Below, one piece after another: positions 26,154 through 35,789 of a DNA stretch of 64,000 bases. Both the position numbers and the translations under genes were made by a program. Position 1 is the stretch's first letter; each line of letters begins with the position of its first letter. The notes beneath the pieces were generated by a model that saw only the letters and a program-made list of their open reading frames with translations, did no database searches and had not been told where the DNA came from. This stretch comes from Delftia tsuruhatensis (GTDB taxonomy: Bacteria; Pseudomonadota; Gammaproteobacteria; Burkholderiales; Burkholderiaceae_C), in NCBI RefSeq assembly GCF_903815225.1, contig NZ_LR813084.1, positions 724,501-788,500 of the forward strand, written 5' to 3'.

Positions 26154-28034
26154 CTACTGCCTGGCGAATTCGACGATGGCCTTGTAGAACTTGTCGGAGC
26201 CGTCCTTGGGGTTGTCCGGGGACAGTTCCATGCGGTTGACGCCGTGCTCGGCGGCACCCTTGAAGCGCTGGTCGATCACGGAGAAGTAGTAGGGGCTGAT
26301 GAAGCGGGCCCCTGCGTCGAAGTGTGCCTTCAGGGCCGCCAGGTGCGTGCCTTCGAGTTTCCACTGCTGCGGGTTGAACTCGGGCGCGCCGTAGCCGCTG
26401 CCGATCTGCTGCTGCTTCATGAAGCCGCGCAGCCAGTCGCTGTTGGTGGCGCCGCCGTACATGTTCAGGCCTTGCCTCCAGGGCGCCTTGCCGTCGAGGG
26501 TCTGGGTGGATGCGAACAGCTGCGGGTTCCAGGAAGGGTTCACATCGGGAATGATCTGGTGGGAGTACAGCTTGGCGGCCGGCAGTCCGGCGGCGATGGC
26601 GCGTTCGTGGAAGACCCGCAGGAAGTTGTAGACCTGTGACTCACGATAGAGATTCCAGTCGCGTGCCAGCGGGTTGTAGTAGACGTCCTGCATCGGCGAT
26701 GGCATGTCCAGCCAGGAGCGCACGCCTTTTTTTTCCAGCATGGAAAAGGGCGGCATCCAGCCCAGCCGCTTGGGCATCATCCTTACCACAGGCTGGCTCT
26801 GATCGCGTGGAACGACCGTGAAATTCACGTCGGCCATCTTGTAGCTGCGCCCCTGGGACTTGACCACGACCTGGGCTACATGGGGGCCCGGGGAGAGCTT
26901 GCTGTAATCGAGGTTGTGGCGAAAGCCGGTATTGGGATCGGTGATGTCGGCTACCGCGCGGTAGACATCCAGGCGGTTGAGGCCGCGTGCCATGGGGCCG
27001 ACGGGCTTGCCGTCCACATGGAGGTCGATTCCTTCAACTTGGCGCTGCGGATCCCAGAGCCAGCCGGCGATGGGCAGAGTGCCGTCGGCGTATGCATCGT
27101 AGTGCTCGCCGAAAGAGGTGAGCTTTTCCTTGCGGATGTCCTTGGAGGGTGCGGGAATGGCGTCGAACGATGGGTAGTCAAGCCCCGTCCGGGCTTTGAA
27201 ATCCTGGATGTCCTTGTAGCGCGTGCGCAGCCAATGCCGGAAACCGGCAATGGAGCCGGGGCTGTAGTCCGTCACCCGGATATCCTTGTATGCGCCCATG
27301 CCGTTTTCGAAGTCCGGGAACATATGGTGCAGTTCCCCTGCCAGCGTATAGGCGGCGATACGCTCCTGCACGGACTGGGGCAGCTCCTGGATTTTCCTGG
27401 CAACGTACTCCAGTGCCTTGAAACGATAGTGGTTGACGGGGATGTCCGGATCTGTGGACAGCGTATATGGAAGAATGCTGTAGCCGAAATAGTCTAGCTT
27501 CAGCGGAGTACCGCCGCGCAGCTGCATGAGATTTTCAGGGGACTTGCGCAGCTCTTCCACGATGGGTCCCAGCGAGTCAAAGTGGTCTGCAGAGAAGTAG
27601 ATAACCACAGGGCGCTGGACCTTGCGGATGACATCCAGAAAACCATCGACCTTGGCCTCGTCGATTTCCCAACCTTTGGCGGTCTGCTGGTACAGGTCCA
27701 GCAACTGCAAGGTCGCTGTGTAGCCGATTTGCACGGAACCCTTGGGGCCGCCAGGTTCCAATTGATCCAGCAGGCGCGTGACGGCAGCGGAGCCGTCGAG
27801 GCGGTGTTTGCGGCAGAACGCGTACGCCTCTTTCAGAGTCCGGATATTGGGGATTGCGACTGCTTCGTCGCAGAGCGCCATGCCCTCCACAGTGGGGGCA
27901 ATGACCAAGGGTTGAGGATCGGTCCGCTCCGGATCTGCCGCATGGACTGCGCCGGTCAGCGTGAACATTGCAAGTCCAAGCCGGGTCAGTACATGAAGCT
28001 GGGAAAAACAGGATGGGATTGGAGTTGGGTTCAT
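26154..28034 (-). CDS. Predicted secreted glycoside-hydrolase-like protein
   Basis: This protein of about 626 residues starts at 28034, giving a signal peptide MNPTPIPSCFSQLHVLTRLG ending TGAVHA. An upstream in-frame ATG at 28094 would bury the leader. FRHWLRTRYKDIQDFKARTG after YSPGSIAG resembles the region after the catalytic acid in GH42-type (beta/alpha)8 hydrolases. AGELHHMFPDFENG precedes it, and a beta-rich middle section has VHVDGKPVG-like sequence. I do not recognise the exact family. Its location next to acyltransferase and glycosyltransferase genes suggests a role in trimming or turnover of an exported polysaccharide. A run of eight A in the coding strand near 26727-26734 is a possible slippage site. 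Confidence 0.5.
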   Translation of the reverse strand: MNPTPIPSCFSQLHVLTRLGLAMFTLTGAVHAADPERTDPQPLVIAPTVEGMALCDEAVAIPNIRTLKEAYAFCRKHRLDGSAAVTRLLDQLEPGGPKGSVQIGYTATLQLLDLYQQTAKGWEIDEAKVDGFLDVIRKVQRPVVIYFSADHFDSLGPIVEELRKSPENLMQLRGGTPLKLDYFGYSILPYTLSTDPDIPVNHYRFKALEYVARKIQELPQSVQERIAAYTLAGELHHMFPDFENGMGAYKDIRVTDYSPGSIAGFRHWLRTRYKDIQDFKARTGLDYPSFDAIPAPSKDIRKEKLTSFGEHYDAYADGTLPIAGWLWDPQRQVEGIDLHVDGKPVGPMARGLNRLDVYRAVADITDPNTGFRHNLDYSKLSPGPHVAQVVVKSQGRSYKMADVNFTVVPRDQSQPVVRMMPKRLGWMPPFSMLEKKGVRSWLDMPSPMQDVYYNPLARDWNLYRESQVYNFLRVFHERAIAAGLPAAKLYSHQIIPDVNPSWNPQLFASTQTLDGKAPWRQGLNMYGGATNSDWLRGFMKQQQIGSGYGAPEFNPQQWKLEGTHLAALKAHFDAGARFISPYYFSVIDQRFKGAAEHGVNRMELSPDNPKDGSDKFYKAIVEFARQ

Positions 28035-28147
28035 TTCTGCAGATAAGAGAGCTGGCAGCCTTCCCGGATTCTGACTGGAAAATGGCCGGTTCAATTTTTC
28101 CTGTAATTGTCTTGTATTTGGGAAAATCAGAGTCTGCGAAGCTTGAT

Positions 28148-29266
28148 CTATAAGGATTGGGACTTTGCGGGGCTTGCAATATTGGGGGCTGGTGCACCCA
28201 GCAAGGTAGAAATATTTCTCTTGAGAATTTGATAGGAAGGCCGTTCAACGCATCGATACCATAGCCATGAGAATATCAATGTGGCTGCCAGAGTGGAAAT
28301 GGCCCATATCGTATTGGGGAGATGTATCGGGAAATTTTGATACATTTTGCTCATTGCGATCAGGATCATGATGTGGCTGAGATAGATGCTGTATGAGGCA
28401 TCTCCCAAGGATTGCAATACTGCCCAGGGGGTTATGCCTCGGCGCTCCAGCTCCATTGCGCAGGAGATAAGGCAGCATGAGAATCCGCCAAAAAGAATGG
28501 CTCTTTCTCCATTGTGGAAAAATCCGGCCATGCCGCTGGCATTCAAATTTCCATGGATCTGGTAAATATATGCTGTAGTCAAGAATGCGGCGGCACCCAG
28601 GGCCCAGAGATAAATGGGTTGCTTGGGGTATCGGTGGATGAGCTCTGCGAGAAGAAAGCCGGCAATGAATTCAACCACCAGCGGCGAAGCATAAAAGGGG
28701 ATCAGCAGGCTTGCCTTGGCTTTGGCTTCATTTTCTGGGAGATACATCCCATTCATGTAAAGCCAGACATTGAAGATGATGAGAGCGAGGCCGATGAATC
28801 CCAGGGTTTTTGCAGCATGGCGCCTCTGCCAGAGAATGATCAAGGCAACCGCGACATAGAAATAGAGCTCGAAACTCAAGGTCCAGGTGATCGGCAGCAG
28901 GTAGAGCATCAGATCCTGGGGCCACAGGAAGAAAGATCCCCAGAAGTTGGTTTGCGGCTTGATGCTCTTGAAGCTCCAGGCCGCGACAAGGTAGATGAAG
29001 AAAAAAGGCCACCAGCCGATATATATGCGGCCAAATCTCTGCATCAGGAAGCGCGTGGCTGAATGCCATCCCGGATTGAGGGCTCTCGTGGTTTCCGCCA
29101 TGATCAGGCCGCTGATCACGAAGAACAGATCGACACCAGCAAAGCCTAGGCGGGACACTGCCTCCGGAAGAAGCGTCAGCGTGAATGGCGTCACGGGCGG
29201 AGTCATATGGTGAAGAACCACCCAGAATGCGGCGAAAAACCGCAAGGTCTGCACATTTTTCAGCAT
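28148..29266 (-). CDS. Membrane acyltransferase of the OafA/YrhL (acyltransferase 3) family
   Basis: This 372-residue multi-spanning enzyme is predicted to transfer acetyl or another acyl group to a cell-surface sugar. The hallmark N-terminus LRFFAAFWVVLHHMTPP contains the conserved histidine, and GFAGVDLFFVISGLIM is the characteristic second motif. About ten hydrophobic segments follow, including TWTLSFELYFYVAVALIILW. The stop at 28148 is close to the secreted hydrolase start, and the start is one base after the glycosyltransferase stop (29268). It is therefore probably translated with that gene in a polysaccharide-modification operon. Base composition is lower in GC than the kdp region. Confidence 0.9.
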   Translation of the reverse strand: MLKNVQTLRFFAAFWVVLHHMTPPVTPFTLTLLPEAVSRLGFAGVDLFFVISGLIMAETTRALNPGWHSATRFLMQRFGRIYIGWWPFFFIYLVAAWSFKSIKPQTNFWGSFFLWPQDLMLYLLPITWTLSFELYFYVAVALIILWQRRHAAKTLGFIGLALIIFNVWLYMNGMYLPENEAKAKASLLIPFYASPLVVEFIAGFLLAELIHRYPKQPIYLWALGAAAFLTTAYIYQIHGNLNASGMAGFFHNGERAILFGGFSCCLISCAMELERRGITPWAVLQSLGDASYSIYLSHIMILIAMSKMYQNFPIHLPNTIWAISTLAATLIFSWLWYRCVERPSYQILKRNISTLLGAPAPNIASPAKSQSL

Positions 29267-29267
29267 C

Positions 29268-30281
29268 TTATTTTCCTGGATGGTTGGCTTGTCTCTGGAT
29301 GGTTTTCTCAGGGCTTTCAGTGTCGGATAGTATCACGCTGAGTGGCTCCTGGGGGGTGCTGCTCACGTCATAATGCAGAAAGGCGATGAGGAATTGAATT
29401 CCAATCAAGACGGGGAGGCCTGCCAGCATGACCGTTCCACTGCTTGCCGGGAGGTGGTGCAGGGAGCTGCTGATCCAGTGGATGCCTCCGAAGATGATCC
29501 CGAAAATTAACAGGAGCAATCCGACGATGCTGTAGACGGTACCGACATTGAAGTCTCTCAACAGGTAATTGTAGAAGTAGCGCTTCCCGATGCGGATGGC
29601 ATGCTTTCTCAGAAATTCCGGAAGAATCTTGCCAATTTTTAGATTGGACTCTTCGTCCGCATAGATCGCATCCATGGGAATGTCTTTGACAACGGCGCGG
29701 ATTGTGTTGAGTCGGAAAAGCATGTCCGTTTCAAAAAAATACCGTTTTTCCAGCTTGTCAATGGGCAGCTCTCGCAAGACGCTGGTGTGAATGGCGGTAT
29801 ATCCATTCGATGGATCCATGATGTTCCAATAGCCACAGCTGATCTTGGTGAGGAACGATAATACCGTGTTTCCAAAGAGGCGGATCTTTGGCATGCTTTG
29901 CACGGATTCCAGCCTGAAAAATCGATTGCCTTTGGTGTAGTCTGCGCGCTTTTGCAGGATCGGGCGAATGAAAAGCGGCAGCAGCTTGGGGTCCATTTGT
30001 CCATCGCCATCTATTTTCACGACGATATCCATGCCATCTTTGATGGCTTCCTGGTATGCGGTGCTGACCGCTCCACCGACTCCTTGGTTTTCCGAGTGAA
30101 AAAGAACTTTGACCCTGGGGTCGGTACAATTTTGGAGAATCCAGTTGCCACTGCCATCCGGGCAGCAATCGTCGACCGCATAAATGGATGTCACGCACTC
30201 GGGGATATTCTCTATCACACCCATCACATGCTGAGTGACTTTGTAGCAGGGGATGGCAACGGATATTTTCATGGTATTCAA
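29268..30281 (-). CDS. GtrB-like polyprenyl-phosphate glycosyltransferase (GT2)
   Basis: This 337-residue family 2 glycosyltransferase would load a sugar onto undecaprenyl phosphate at the cytoplasmic face. The N-terminal GT-A fold has SVAIPCYKV, YAVDDCCPDGSGNWIL and the DxD-type motif KIDGDGQMDPKLLP. DPSNGYTAIHTSVLREL and FFETDMLFRLN are typical of the dolichol-phosphate mannose synthase and GtrB groups. Two C-terminal membrane helices (VYSIVGLLLLIFGIIFGGIH and the next) anchor it. The preceding small transporter gene ends 4 bases upstream. Together with the 832-residue membrane protein divergently encoded nearby, this is the arrangement of a Gtr-type cell-surface glycosylation module. Confidence 0.88.
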   Translation of the reverse strand: MNTMKISVAIPCYKVTQHVMGVIENIPECVTSIYAVDDCCPDGSGNWILQNCTDPRVKVLFHSENQGVGGAVSTAYQEAIKDGMDIVVKIDGDGQMDPKLLPLFIRPILQKRADYTKGNRFFRLESVQSMPKIRLFGNTVLSFLTKISCGYWNIMDPSNGYTAIHTSVLRELPIDKLEKRYFFETDMLFRLNTIRAVVKDIPMDAIYADEESNLKIGKILPEFLRKHAIRIGKRYFYNYLLRDFNVGTVYSIVGLLLLIFGIIFGGIHWISSSLHHLPASSGTVMLAGLPVLIGIQFLIAFLHYDVSSTPQEPLSVILSDTESPEKTIQRQANHPGK

Positions 30282-30285
30282 GAAA

Positions 30286-30639
30286 TCAATGCGGCGCCTG
30301 GGATGTAATAGTGATCCCTATGGCGATGAACAGCCCTCCGATAATAGTCTTGGGATGCATTGGTTCATTGAGAAAGATCCAGGCGAGTGTGGGCACCACG
30401 ATGAATGCAAGGCCCATGATCGGGTAGGCGAGATAAAGAGGTGCGCTGCGCAGCACCCAGACCCATGCGAGTGTGGTGATGCCATAAAGCGCAAGGGCCA
30501 CGAGCAGCCAACCGTTGAGTGCGATATCCACAAGGGTGGGCGAGGGCGGGATGGCAGCCGCCGCCTTCTTGAACAAGAGCTGTCCTAGCGAGATGCCCAG
30601 GACGCAGATGACGGCCAGGCTGGTGAGAAAAGGGGTCAT
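30286..30639 (-). CDS. Small EmrE/ArnE-like membrane protein, probable lipid-linked sugar flippase
   Basis: This 117-residue protein has four hydrophobic segments in the drug/metabolite transporter fold. It starts TSLAVICVLGISLGQLLFKK, with WVLRSAPLYLAYPIMGLAFI and TLAWIFLNEPMHPKTIIGG towards the end, the signature of SMR and ArnE/ArnF proteins. With a polyprenyl-phosphate glycosyltransferase directly downstream, the likely task is flipping the lipid-linked sugar across the inner membrane, as GtrA or ArnEF do. Drug efflux is less likely in this context. It is the first gene of a minus-strand operon of four genes. Confidence 0.8.
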   Translation of the reverse strand: MTPFLTSLAVICVLGISLGQLLFKKAAAAIPPSPTLVDIALNGWLLVALALYGITTLAWVWVLRSAPLYLAYPIMGLAFIVVPTLAWIFLNEPMHPKTIIGGLFIAIGITITSQAPH

Positions 30640-31155
30640 GAGATGGACGGATGAATCGTGGCGGACTGTTGCTTCGGTGTCGCTGCGGGTGGCTGGTGCA
30701 AGACCGGACTGCGGCGCCGGTCTGGCTGGCGCGGCCCTGTCGAGGAGCCGATGGCGGGGTAGGGCGCAGGCTTGTGTGGTCAGCGATCGGGTCTCATGGA
30801 GGCGGGGACTGTGGACGGTCCAGGCAGTTTCCTCTGGATGCTGCCCGGGCCGATTATTGCAGTCGCTGTGTGCAAACGTGCCATCGTACTGCTGTCGGGG
30901 CTGCGGCGGCAGTTGGCTGCACCCTTGTGGCTAACTTTCCAGGGTACCCGATGCTGGACGGGGGCCGGATGGGTGTGTGTTCTGTGTGAAATCCAGGCAG
31001 GCGGGTGGGGCTGCCGCTATCCAGTGCCTTACGGCGGTTTTAGTTGCTTGGGGTGCGGCCAGAGTCAGGTAGATTCGGGGTTTCCTGGAAGACCCCGGTT
31101 GTCGTTGATCCGGTAAGTGTCCAATGCGGCGTCTTCATAAATTGTTTCAATACTG
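30640..31155. other. 516-bp divergent intergenic region without a gene
   Basis: This separates the minus-strand glycosylation operon from the plus-strand membrane protein gene. No open frame with a believable product is visible. The last 40 bases before 31156 are AT-rich (around CATAAATTG) and could hold the promoter of the plus-strand gene. No clear operator or terminator was recognised. Confidence 0.4.
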
Positions 31156-33654
31156 ATGTTTCGCTTACTTTTCGCGCTCATTTTCTTATGTGTCTCCTGG
31201 GGGGCACAGGCTGAGGTGCCAAAGCAGCCCAAAACTTTCGGTGCACTGGAGGCATGGACATTTGACCCGTCCGCCAAGCAACTGGCGCTTCGCGGATGGG
31301 TGCTTGCTGGCAAGGATGGAAAGACTCCGCCGGTATTCAAGCTTTCCTTCATGGGCAATGAGTTCCAGTCCCAGGATCTGGTCTGGACGCCCAGGGAGGG
31401 AATCACGGCGGACAGTCCCTTCACGGGGGGGCAGGTTGGGGTGGGTTTTGACTGGGTGGTGAGCTTGCCTGGAGGTATTCCGGGTGGTGTGCACCCGATC
31501 CGTGTGGAGGTGGCCTACCCTGATGGACAGCATGCTGCTCTGCGAAGTGTCCAGGGGGAGCCTTCTGAAATCGTTGTGAAGAAAATAAGAAAAAGCCACT
31601 GGTGGGCGCTGGGAATCGTCTTGGCCGTTGCTTTGGTCATCCGTTTTGGACGTGTGGGACGCACTGCCTTGGCGGGCAAGCTGAGGCTATGGACAGAGGG
31701 CCGGGGCGGCTATCTGTTGATCGTGGGAATTCTTGGTGTTCTGGTGACCTTTGGCGTCACAGGCAGTTCCGTTGGCCTGCTGGTGTCGGGAAGTCCGGTG
31801 GGGCACAGTTTTGTGGACTTCAAAGGCAGTCAGGCGAAGCTGTTCGACCAGCGTCCGATCCGAGGGGATGAGTGGGGAGTCCTGATGCCAAATGTTCTGG
31901 CACAGGTAAACCATGAACCGAAGTTCCCGGTCGTGAATGAAAACATCGGGCTGGGTGGCCAGAATATGGGGGTCATCGGCATGACGGGTGCTCCTGTCCT
32001 GCAGTGGGCAGCCTTGGCGAAGCCGGCAACCTGGGGATACTTCTTCCTGCCGTTGCGTCAGGCCATGAGCTGGCAATGGCAACTGCCATTTTGGGGGGGA
32101 CTGCTGGCGGTCTGGTTGTTGCTCAATGTGTTTCGGCCGGACAGACGTGGGCTCAATCTGGCCTTGTCATTCGCTTTTTGCGTGGCGCCCTATGCAGCAG
32201 CCTGGTCCAACTGGCCTTTGTACGCGACGCTGTTCCCCGCACTGGGCTTTGTGCTGGCATGCAAGCTGGTGCAGACACCTCAGCGCTGGCGTGGCCTGCT
32301 GCTGGGGGTTGTACTCGGCTGGCTGTTGGCATGCTGGTTCCTCGTGCTTTATCCGACCTGGCTCATCATCGTTGGCAGCTTGCTGTTTTTCATGGGGGTG
32401 GGGTGGTGTGTCGATCACCGCAGCCAGTTGCACTGGGGGTGGCCCCAGGTTCTCGGGGTACTCGCTGCAGCAGTGGTTGCGGCCGCGTTGCTGGGCAGCT
32501 GGTGGATGGATACCCATGATGCGGTGGCACTGATGAAGGCCACGGAATACCCGGGCAGGCGAGGGGCCATGCCTGGTGGCGATCTGGATTGGCTGTGGCA
32601 TCTGCGGGGATACAACAATGCGGAGGTTGTCACGCATACACCGGGGTCGCACACGGACGAGTCCTCGGCAAGCTCCTACTTTTTGCTGCCACTGATGCTG
32701 GCCGTGCTGTGCGTGGGGCATCTGGTCAAACGTCAGGAGCGGCGCTGGGCCGTGACCGCTTGCGCAGCCTTTATCGCCTGTTACTGGATCTATGCATTTG
32801 TCGGAGTGCCCATCTGGCTGGCCAAGTACAGCCTGTGGGGCAACATGCCCACCACCCGCATGGATGTGGGTATGGGGCTGGCTGCCATCCTGCTGATCGC
32901 CCTGACGGCAGGGCCTGCTCGCGTGGACATGCCGTCAAGGCTCGGCGCATGGCAGAGTTGGCTTGTTCCGGCGTTGGCCACCGTCGGCAGTACGCTGCTG
33001 ATTGTCTGGATGCTTTCGCATACGCCTCTGGCGTTCATGCCGCAAGGTAGCTGGGTCTATACGACGGCGATGGCTGTTGTCGGGGCTACGATGTGCTGGT
33101 GGATGCTGAGGGGGCGGGTCGCGGCGGCCGTATCCATGCTGATCGCCGTGCATCTGCTGGCCACTTTGACTTTCAATCCCGTGTCCAGGGCTCCCAAGAG
33201 TATTACCCTGGCCGAAGGAAACCGTCCGTATGTGATGGATTCCAATGGCCGGCACCTGAGAACCCTGGTCCTCAATGGAGATGGGATCGGTCCGCAAATA
33301 TTGGCGGCGGCAGGTTTTCCCATTGCAAATGGCGTGCTCTATTATCCTCACAAGGAATTTTGGGTGAAAATGGAGCTTCCTGAAGATCAGTGGAGTGCTG
33401 TCAATAGATATCAGCATCTTGGTTTTTACATTAATTCAAAAACACAAGAGTCTGCTGGATACAAGGCAACGGCTGCCTCATTGGATTATGTGCGTGTTGA
33501 TATTCATCCACAGCGATTCGATTTTTCGAAAACAGGTGCGCAGCGGGTTGCCGTTCTGGCATCGCAGGAAAAGGAGCTGCGTTCCAACCCCTCAGTGAGG
33601 TGGCTGGGTGAATACCGGGGTATGCACTGGTTCTCAGTCAAGGGCGAGGATTGA
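31156..33654 (+). CDS. Large polytopic membrane protein, possible GtrC-like glycosyltransferase
   Basis: This 832-residue protein has a signal-like N-terminus (MFRLLFALIFLCVSWGAQAE) and a periplasmic beta-rich domain of roughly 130 residues. It then has about ten or more membrane helices, such as WWALGIVLAVALVIRF and YLLIVGILGVLVTFGVTG, and a C-terminal soluble part. RPIRGDEWGVLMPNVLAQ in a loop after the second helix is an acidic site of the kind used by polyprenyl-sugar-dependent glycosyltransferases. Size and topology suit the final enzyme of a Gtr-type module that transfers the sugar to surface polysaccharide. I do not recognise the exact family. Two runs of seven G (near 31425 and 32093-32099) are possible slippage sites. 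Confidence 0.6.
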   Translation: MFRLLFALIFLCVSWGAQAEVPKQPKTFGALEAWTFDPSAKQLALRGWVLAGKDGKTPPVFKLSFMGNEFQSQDLVWTPREGITADSPFTGGQVGVGFDWVVSLPGGIPGGVHPIRVEVAYPDGQHAALRSVQGEPSEIVVKKIRKSHWWALGIVLAVALVIRFGRVGRTALAGKLRLWTEGRGGYLLIVGILGVLVTFGVTGSSVGLLVSGSPVGHSFVDFKGSQAKLFDQRPIRGDEWGVLMPNVLAQVNHEPKFPVVNENIGLGGQNMGVIGMTGAPVLQWAALAKPATWGYFFLPLRQAMSWQWQLPFWGGLLAVWLLLNVFRPDRRGLNLALSFAFCVAPYAAAWSNWPLYATLFPALGFVLACKLVQTPQRWRGLLLGVVLGWLLACWFLVLYPTWLIIVGSLLFFMGVGWCVDHRSQLHWGWPQVLGVLAAAVVAAALLGSWWMDTHDAVALMKATEYPGRRGAMPGGDLDWLWHLRGYNNAEVVTHTPGSHTDESSASSYFLLPLMLAVLCVGHLVKRQERRWAVTACAAFIACYWIYAFVGVPIWLAKYSLWGNMPTTRMDVGMGLAAILLIALTAGPARVDMPSRLGAWQSWLVPALATVGSTLLIVWMLSHTPLAFMPQGSWVYTTAMAVVGATMCWWMLRGRVAAAVSMLIAVHLLATLTFNPVSRAPKSITLAEGNRPYVMDSNGRHLRTLVLNGDGIGPQILAAAGFPIANGVLYYPHKEFWVKMELPEDQWSAVNRYQHLGFYINSKTQESAGYKATAASLDYVRVDIHPQRFDFSKTGAQRVAVLASQEKELRSNPSVRWLGEYRGMHWFSVKGED

Positions 33655-33887
33655 AGGATTCATCTTCCAGGCGCGGAGTAGGGCACTGTGCACTTCGAAG
33701 AGAATCTGCTGGCTTGCATTTCCCGCCCCGGAGCCGGCCTGCCGCTGGATGGATCAGATACTGCTGGACGTGGCAGGTGCTTCTGCGCGGTGGACACGCA
33801 GAACTGCTTCATGCCTCATCGGGCAAATTGGGTGCTCACCTGCCTTGTTATAGGCATTTGGTGGGTTTTTCTTTGCCACTGGGCGGC

Positions 33888-33912
33888 AAAAACCGGGGAT
33901 GTCCCCCCCCGG
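33888..33912 (-). terminator. Intrinsic terminator downstream of prfC
   Basis: On the minus strand CCGGGG pairs with CCCCGG and is followed by TTTTTG. It lies about 80 bases after the prfC stop. The rest of 33655-33993 holds no recognisable gene, and no clear terminator is visible for the plus-strand gene that ends at 33654. Confidence 0.65.
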
Positions 33913-33993
33913 CTTCGCCTTGGACGATGGCCCGGCAGGCGGATTGTTGCGTTCAATACCGGTGCTGCGGCGCGGCAATGCGCCCTGGCCTCG

Positions 33994-35619
33994 TTAGCTG
34001 GACTGCAACGCCAACCCCGCATGCTCGCGCAGCGGATGGAAATGGATCTTCGGAAACCGCTCCTGCGCCAGACGCACGTCATACGGAGAGGTGCACAGGT
34101 AGGCCAGCGTGTCGGCCGCATCGCGCGCCATGCGTAGCGGGTAGGCGTTCTCGAATTCGCGCAGCTCGGCCGGGGAGTCGGCCGTGATCCAGCGCGCTCC
34201 CGTGTACTGGCAGCCTTCCAGGCGCACGTCGCAGTCGTACTCGGTGTTCAGCCGGTGCTGCACGACTTCGAACTGCAGCTGGCCCACGGCGCCCAGCAGC
34301 ATGTTGCCGCCGGCCTCGGGCTTGAAGACCTGGATGGCGCCTTCCTCGCCCAGTTGCATCAGGCCCTGCTGCAGCTGCTTGGTTCGCAGCGGGTTCCTGA
34401 GCACCACGGTCATGAACATTTCCGGGGCGAAGAAGGGCAGGCCCGTGAACTGCAGGCTTGCACCGTCGGTGATGGTGTCGCCCAGCTGCACGCCGCCATG
34501 CGTGGTGAAGCCGATGATGTCGCCCGCATAGGCCTCTTCCACGGCCTCGCGGCGCTGGCTCATGAAGGTCACGACGGAGGTGGGGCGCAGCTCCTTGGCC
34601 GTGCGCTGCACCTTCATCTTCATGCCGGGGGTGTACTTGCCCGAGGCCACGCGCACGAAGGCGATGCGGTCGCGGTGGTTGGCGTCCATGTTGGCCTGGA
34701 CCTTGAAGACCACGCCGGAGAAGCCTTCGTCCTCGGGCTGGATGACTTTTTCCACGGGCTGCTTGTTGACCAGCAGCGAGCTCTTGCGCGGGCCGGGCGG
34801 GGGCGACATGTCGACCACGGCGTCCAGCACTTCCATCACGCCGAAGTTGTTCACACCCGAGCCGAAGAACACGGGCGTGAGCTTGCCGGCAAGGAAAGCT
34901 TCATGGTCCCAGGGGGCCGAGGCGCCCTGGGCCAGCTCCATGCTTTCGAGCGCATCGTCGAAGGCCTGGCCGAAGCGCGCGCGCAGCTTGTCGGACTCGG
35001 CCAGCGGGATGGCCTCGAAGTCCTGCGGGCGGCGCTCGCTGCCGGGCTGGAACACCGTCATGGTCTGCGTGAGCAGGTTGATGATGCCGCCGAACTGCTT
35101 GCCCTGGCCCACGGGCCAGGTGACGGGGCAGCAGGGCATGCCCAGCTCGCGCTCGACCTCGTCCAGGATGTCCAGCGGATCGCGCACTTCGCGGTCCATC
35201 TTGTTGACGAAGGTGATGATGGGTGTGTCGCGCTGGCGGCAGACCTCGATCAGGCGGCGGGTCTGCGATTCCACGCCGTTGGCGGCATCGATGACCATCA
35301 GCGCCGAGTCCACGGCCGTGAGCACGCGGTAGGTGTCTTCCGAGAAGTCCTTGTGGCCAGGGGTGTCGAGCAGGTTGACCACATGGTCGCGGTAGCTCAT
35401 CTGCATGACCGAGCTGGCCACCGAGATGCCGCGCTGCTTTTCGATTTCCATCCAGTCCGACGTGGCGTGGCGGCTGGCCTTGCGGCCCTTGACGGCGCCG
35501 GCGATCTGGATGGCGCCCGAGAACAGCAGCAGCTTTTCCGTCAGCGTGGTCTTGCCCGCGTCCGGGTGGGAAATGATGGCAAAGGTCCGGCGGCGCCGGG
35601 TTTCAGAGGCGTATGACAC
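33994..35619 (-). CDS. prfC: Peptide chain release factor 3
   Basis: RF3 is the translational GTPase that removes RF1 or RF2 from the ribosome after termination. The product has 541 residues, near the family's usual length. GTPase motifs are ISHPDAGKTTLTEKLLLF (P-loop), VNLLDTPGHKDFSEDTY (G3) and FVNKMDREVRDPLDIL (G4). The long EF-G-like family member is identified as RF3 by SDWMEIEKQRGISVASSVMQ. The start is GTG at 35619 (VSYASETRRRRTFAIISH). The longer ATG at 35718 adds residues unlike RF3. It is divergent from the kdp operon. Confidence 0.96.
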   Translation of the reverse strand: MSYASETRRRRTFAIISHPDAGKTTLTEKLLLFSGAIQIAGAVKGRKASRHATSDWMEIEKQRGISVASSVMQMSYRDHVVNLLDTPGHKDFSEDTYRVLTAVDSALMVIDAANGVESQTRRLIEVCRQRDTPIITFVNKMDREVRDPLDILDEVERELGMPCCPVTWPVGQGKQFGGIINLLTQTMTVFQPGSERRPQDFEAIPLAESDKLRARFGQAFDDALESMELAQGASAPWDHEAFLAGKLTPVFFGSGVNNFGVMEVLDAVVDMSPPPGPRKSSLLVNKQPVEKVIQPEDEGFSGVVFKVQANMDANHRDRIAFVRVASGKYTPGMKMKVQRTAKELRPTSVVTFMSQRREAVEEAYAGDIIGFTTHGGVQLGDTITDGASLQFTGLPFFAPEMFMTVVLRNPLRTKQLQQGLMQLGEEGAIQVFKPEAGGNMLLGAVGQLQFEVVQHRLNTEYDCDVRLEGCQYTGARWITADSPAELREFENAYPLRMARDAADTLAYLCTSPYDVRLAQERFPKIHFHPLREHAGLALQSS

Positions 35620-35789
35620 AGTATTGAAGGCACAAGGGCAGGGCAGGGCCTGCCAGGAAAGGGAGACGCAATGTCTGTCGCGGGCGGCCAGTGAGCCTGG
35701 AGCCAGGCGAGGCCGCAAATGGCCGCCATTCTACTTTCGCACCGGGAATATCGGTGAACAGGGATGCAAGCCAATGCCCGGCTTTCTTG

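Noticed and set aside
33655-33993. Small frames between the membrane protein gene and prfC
   Set aside because: None has a ribosome site or recognisable product. The region is explained by intergenic sequence and the prfC terminator.
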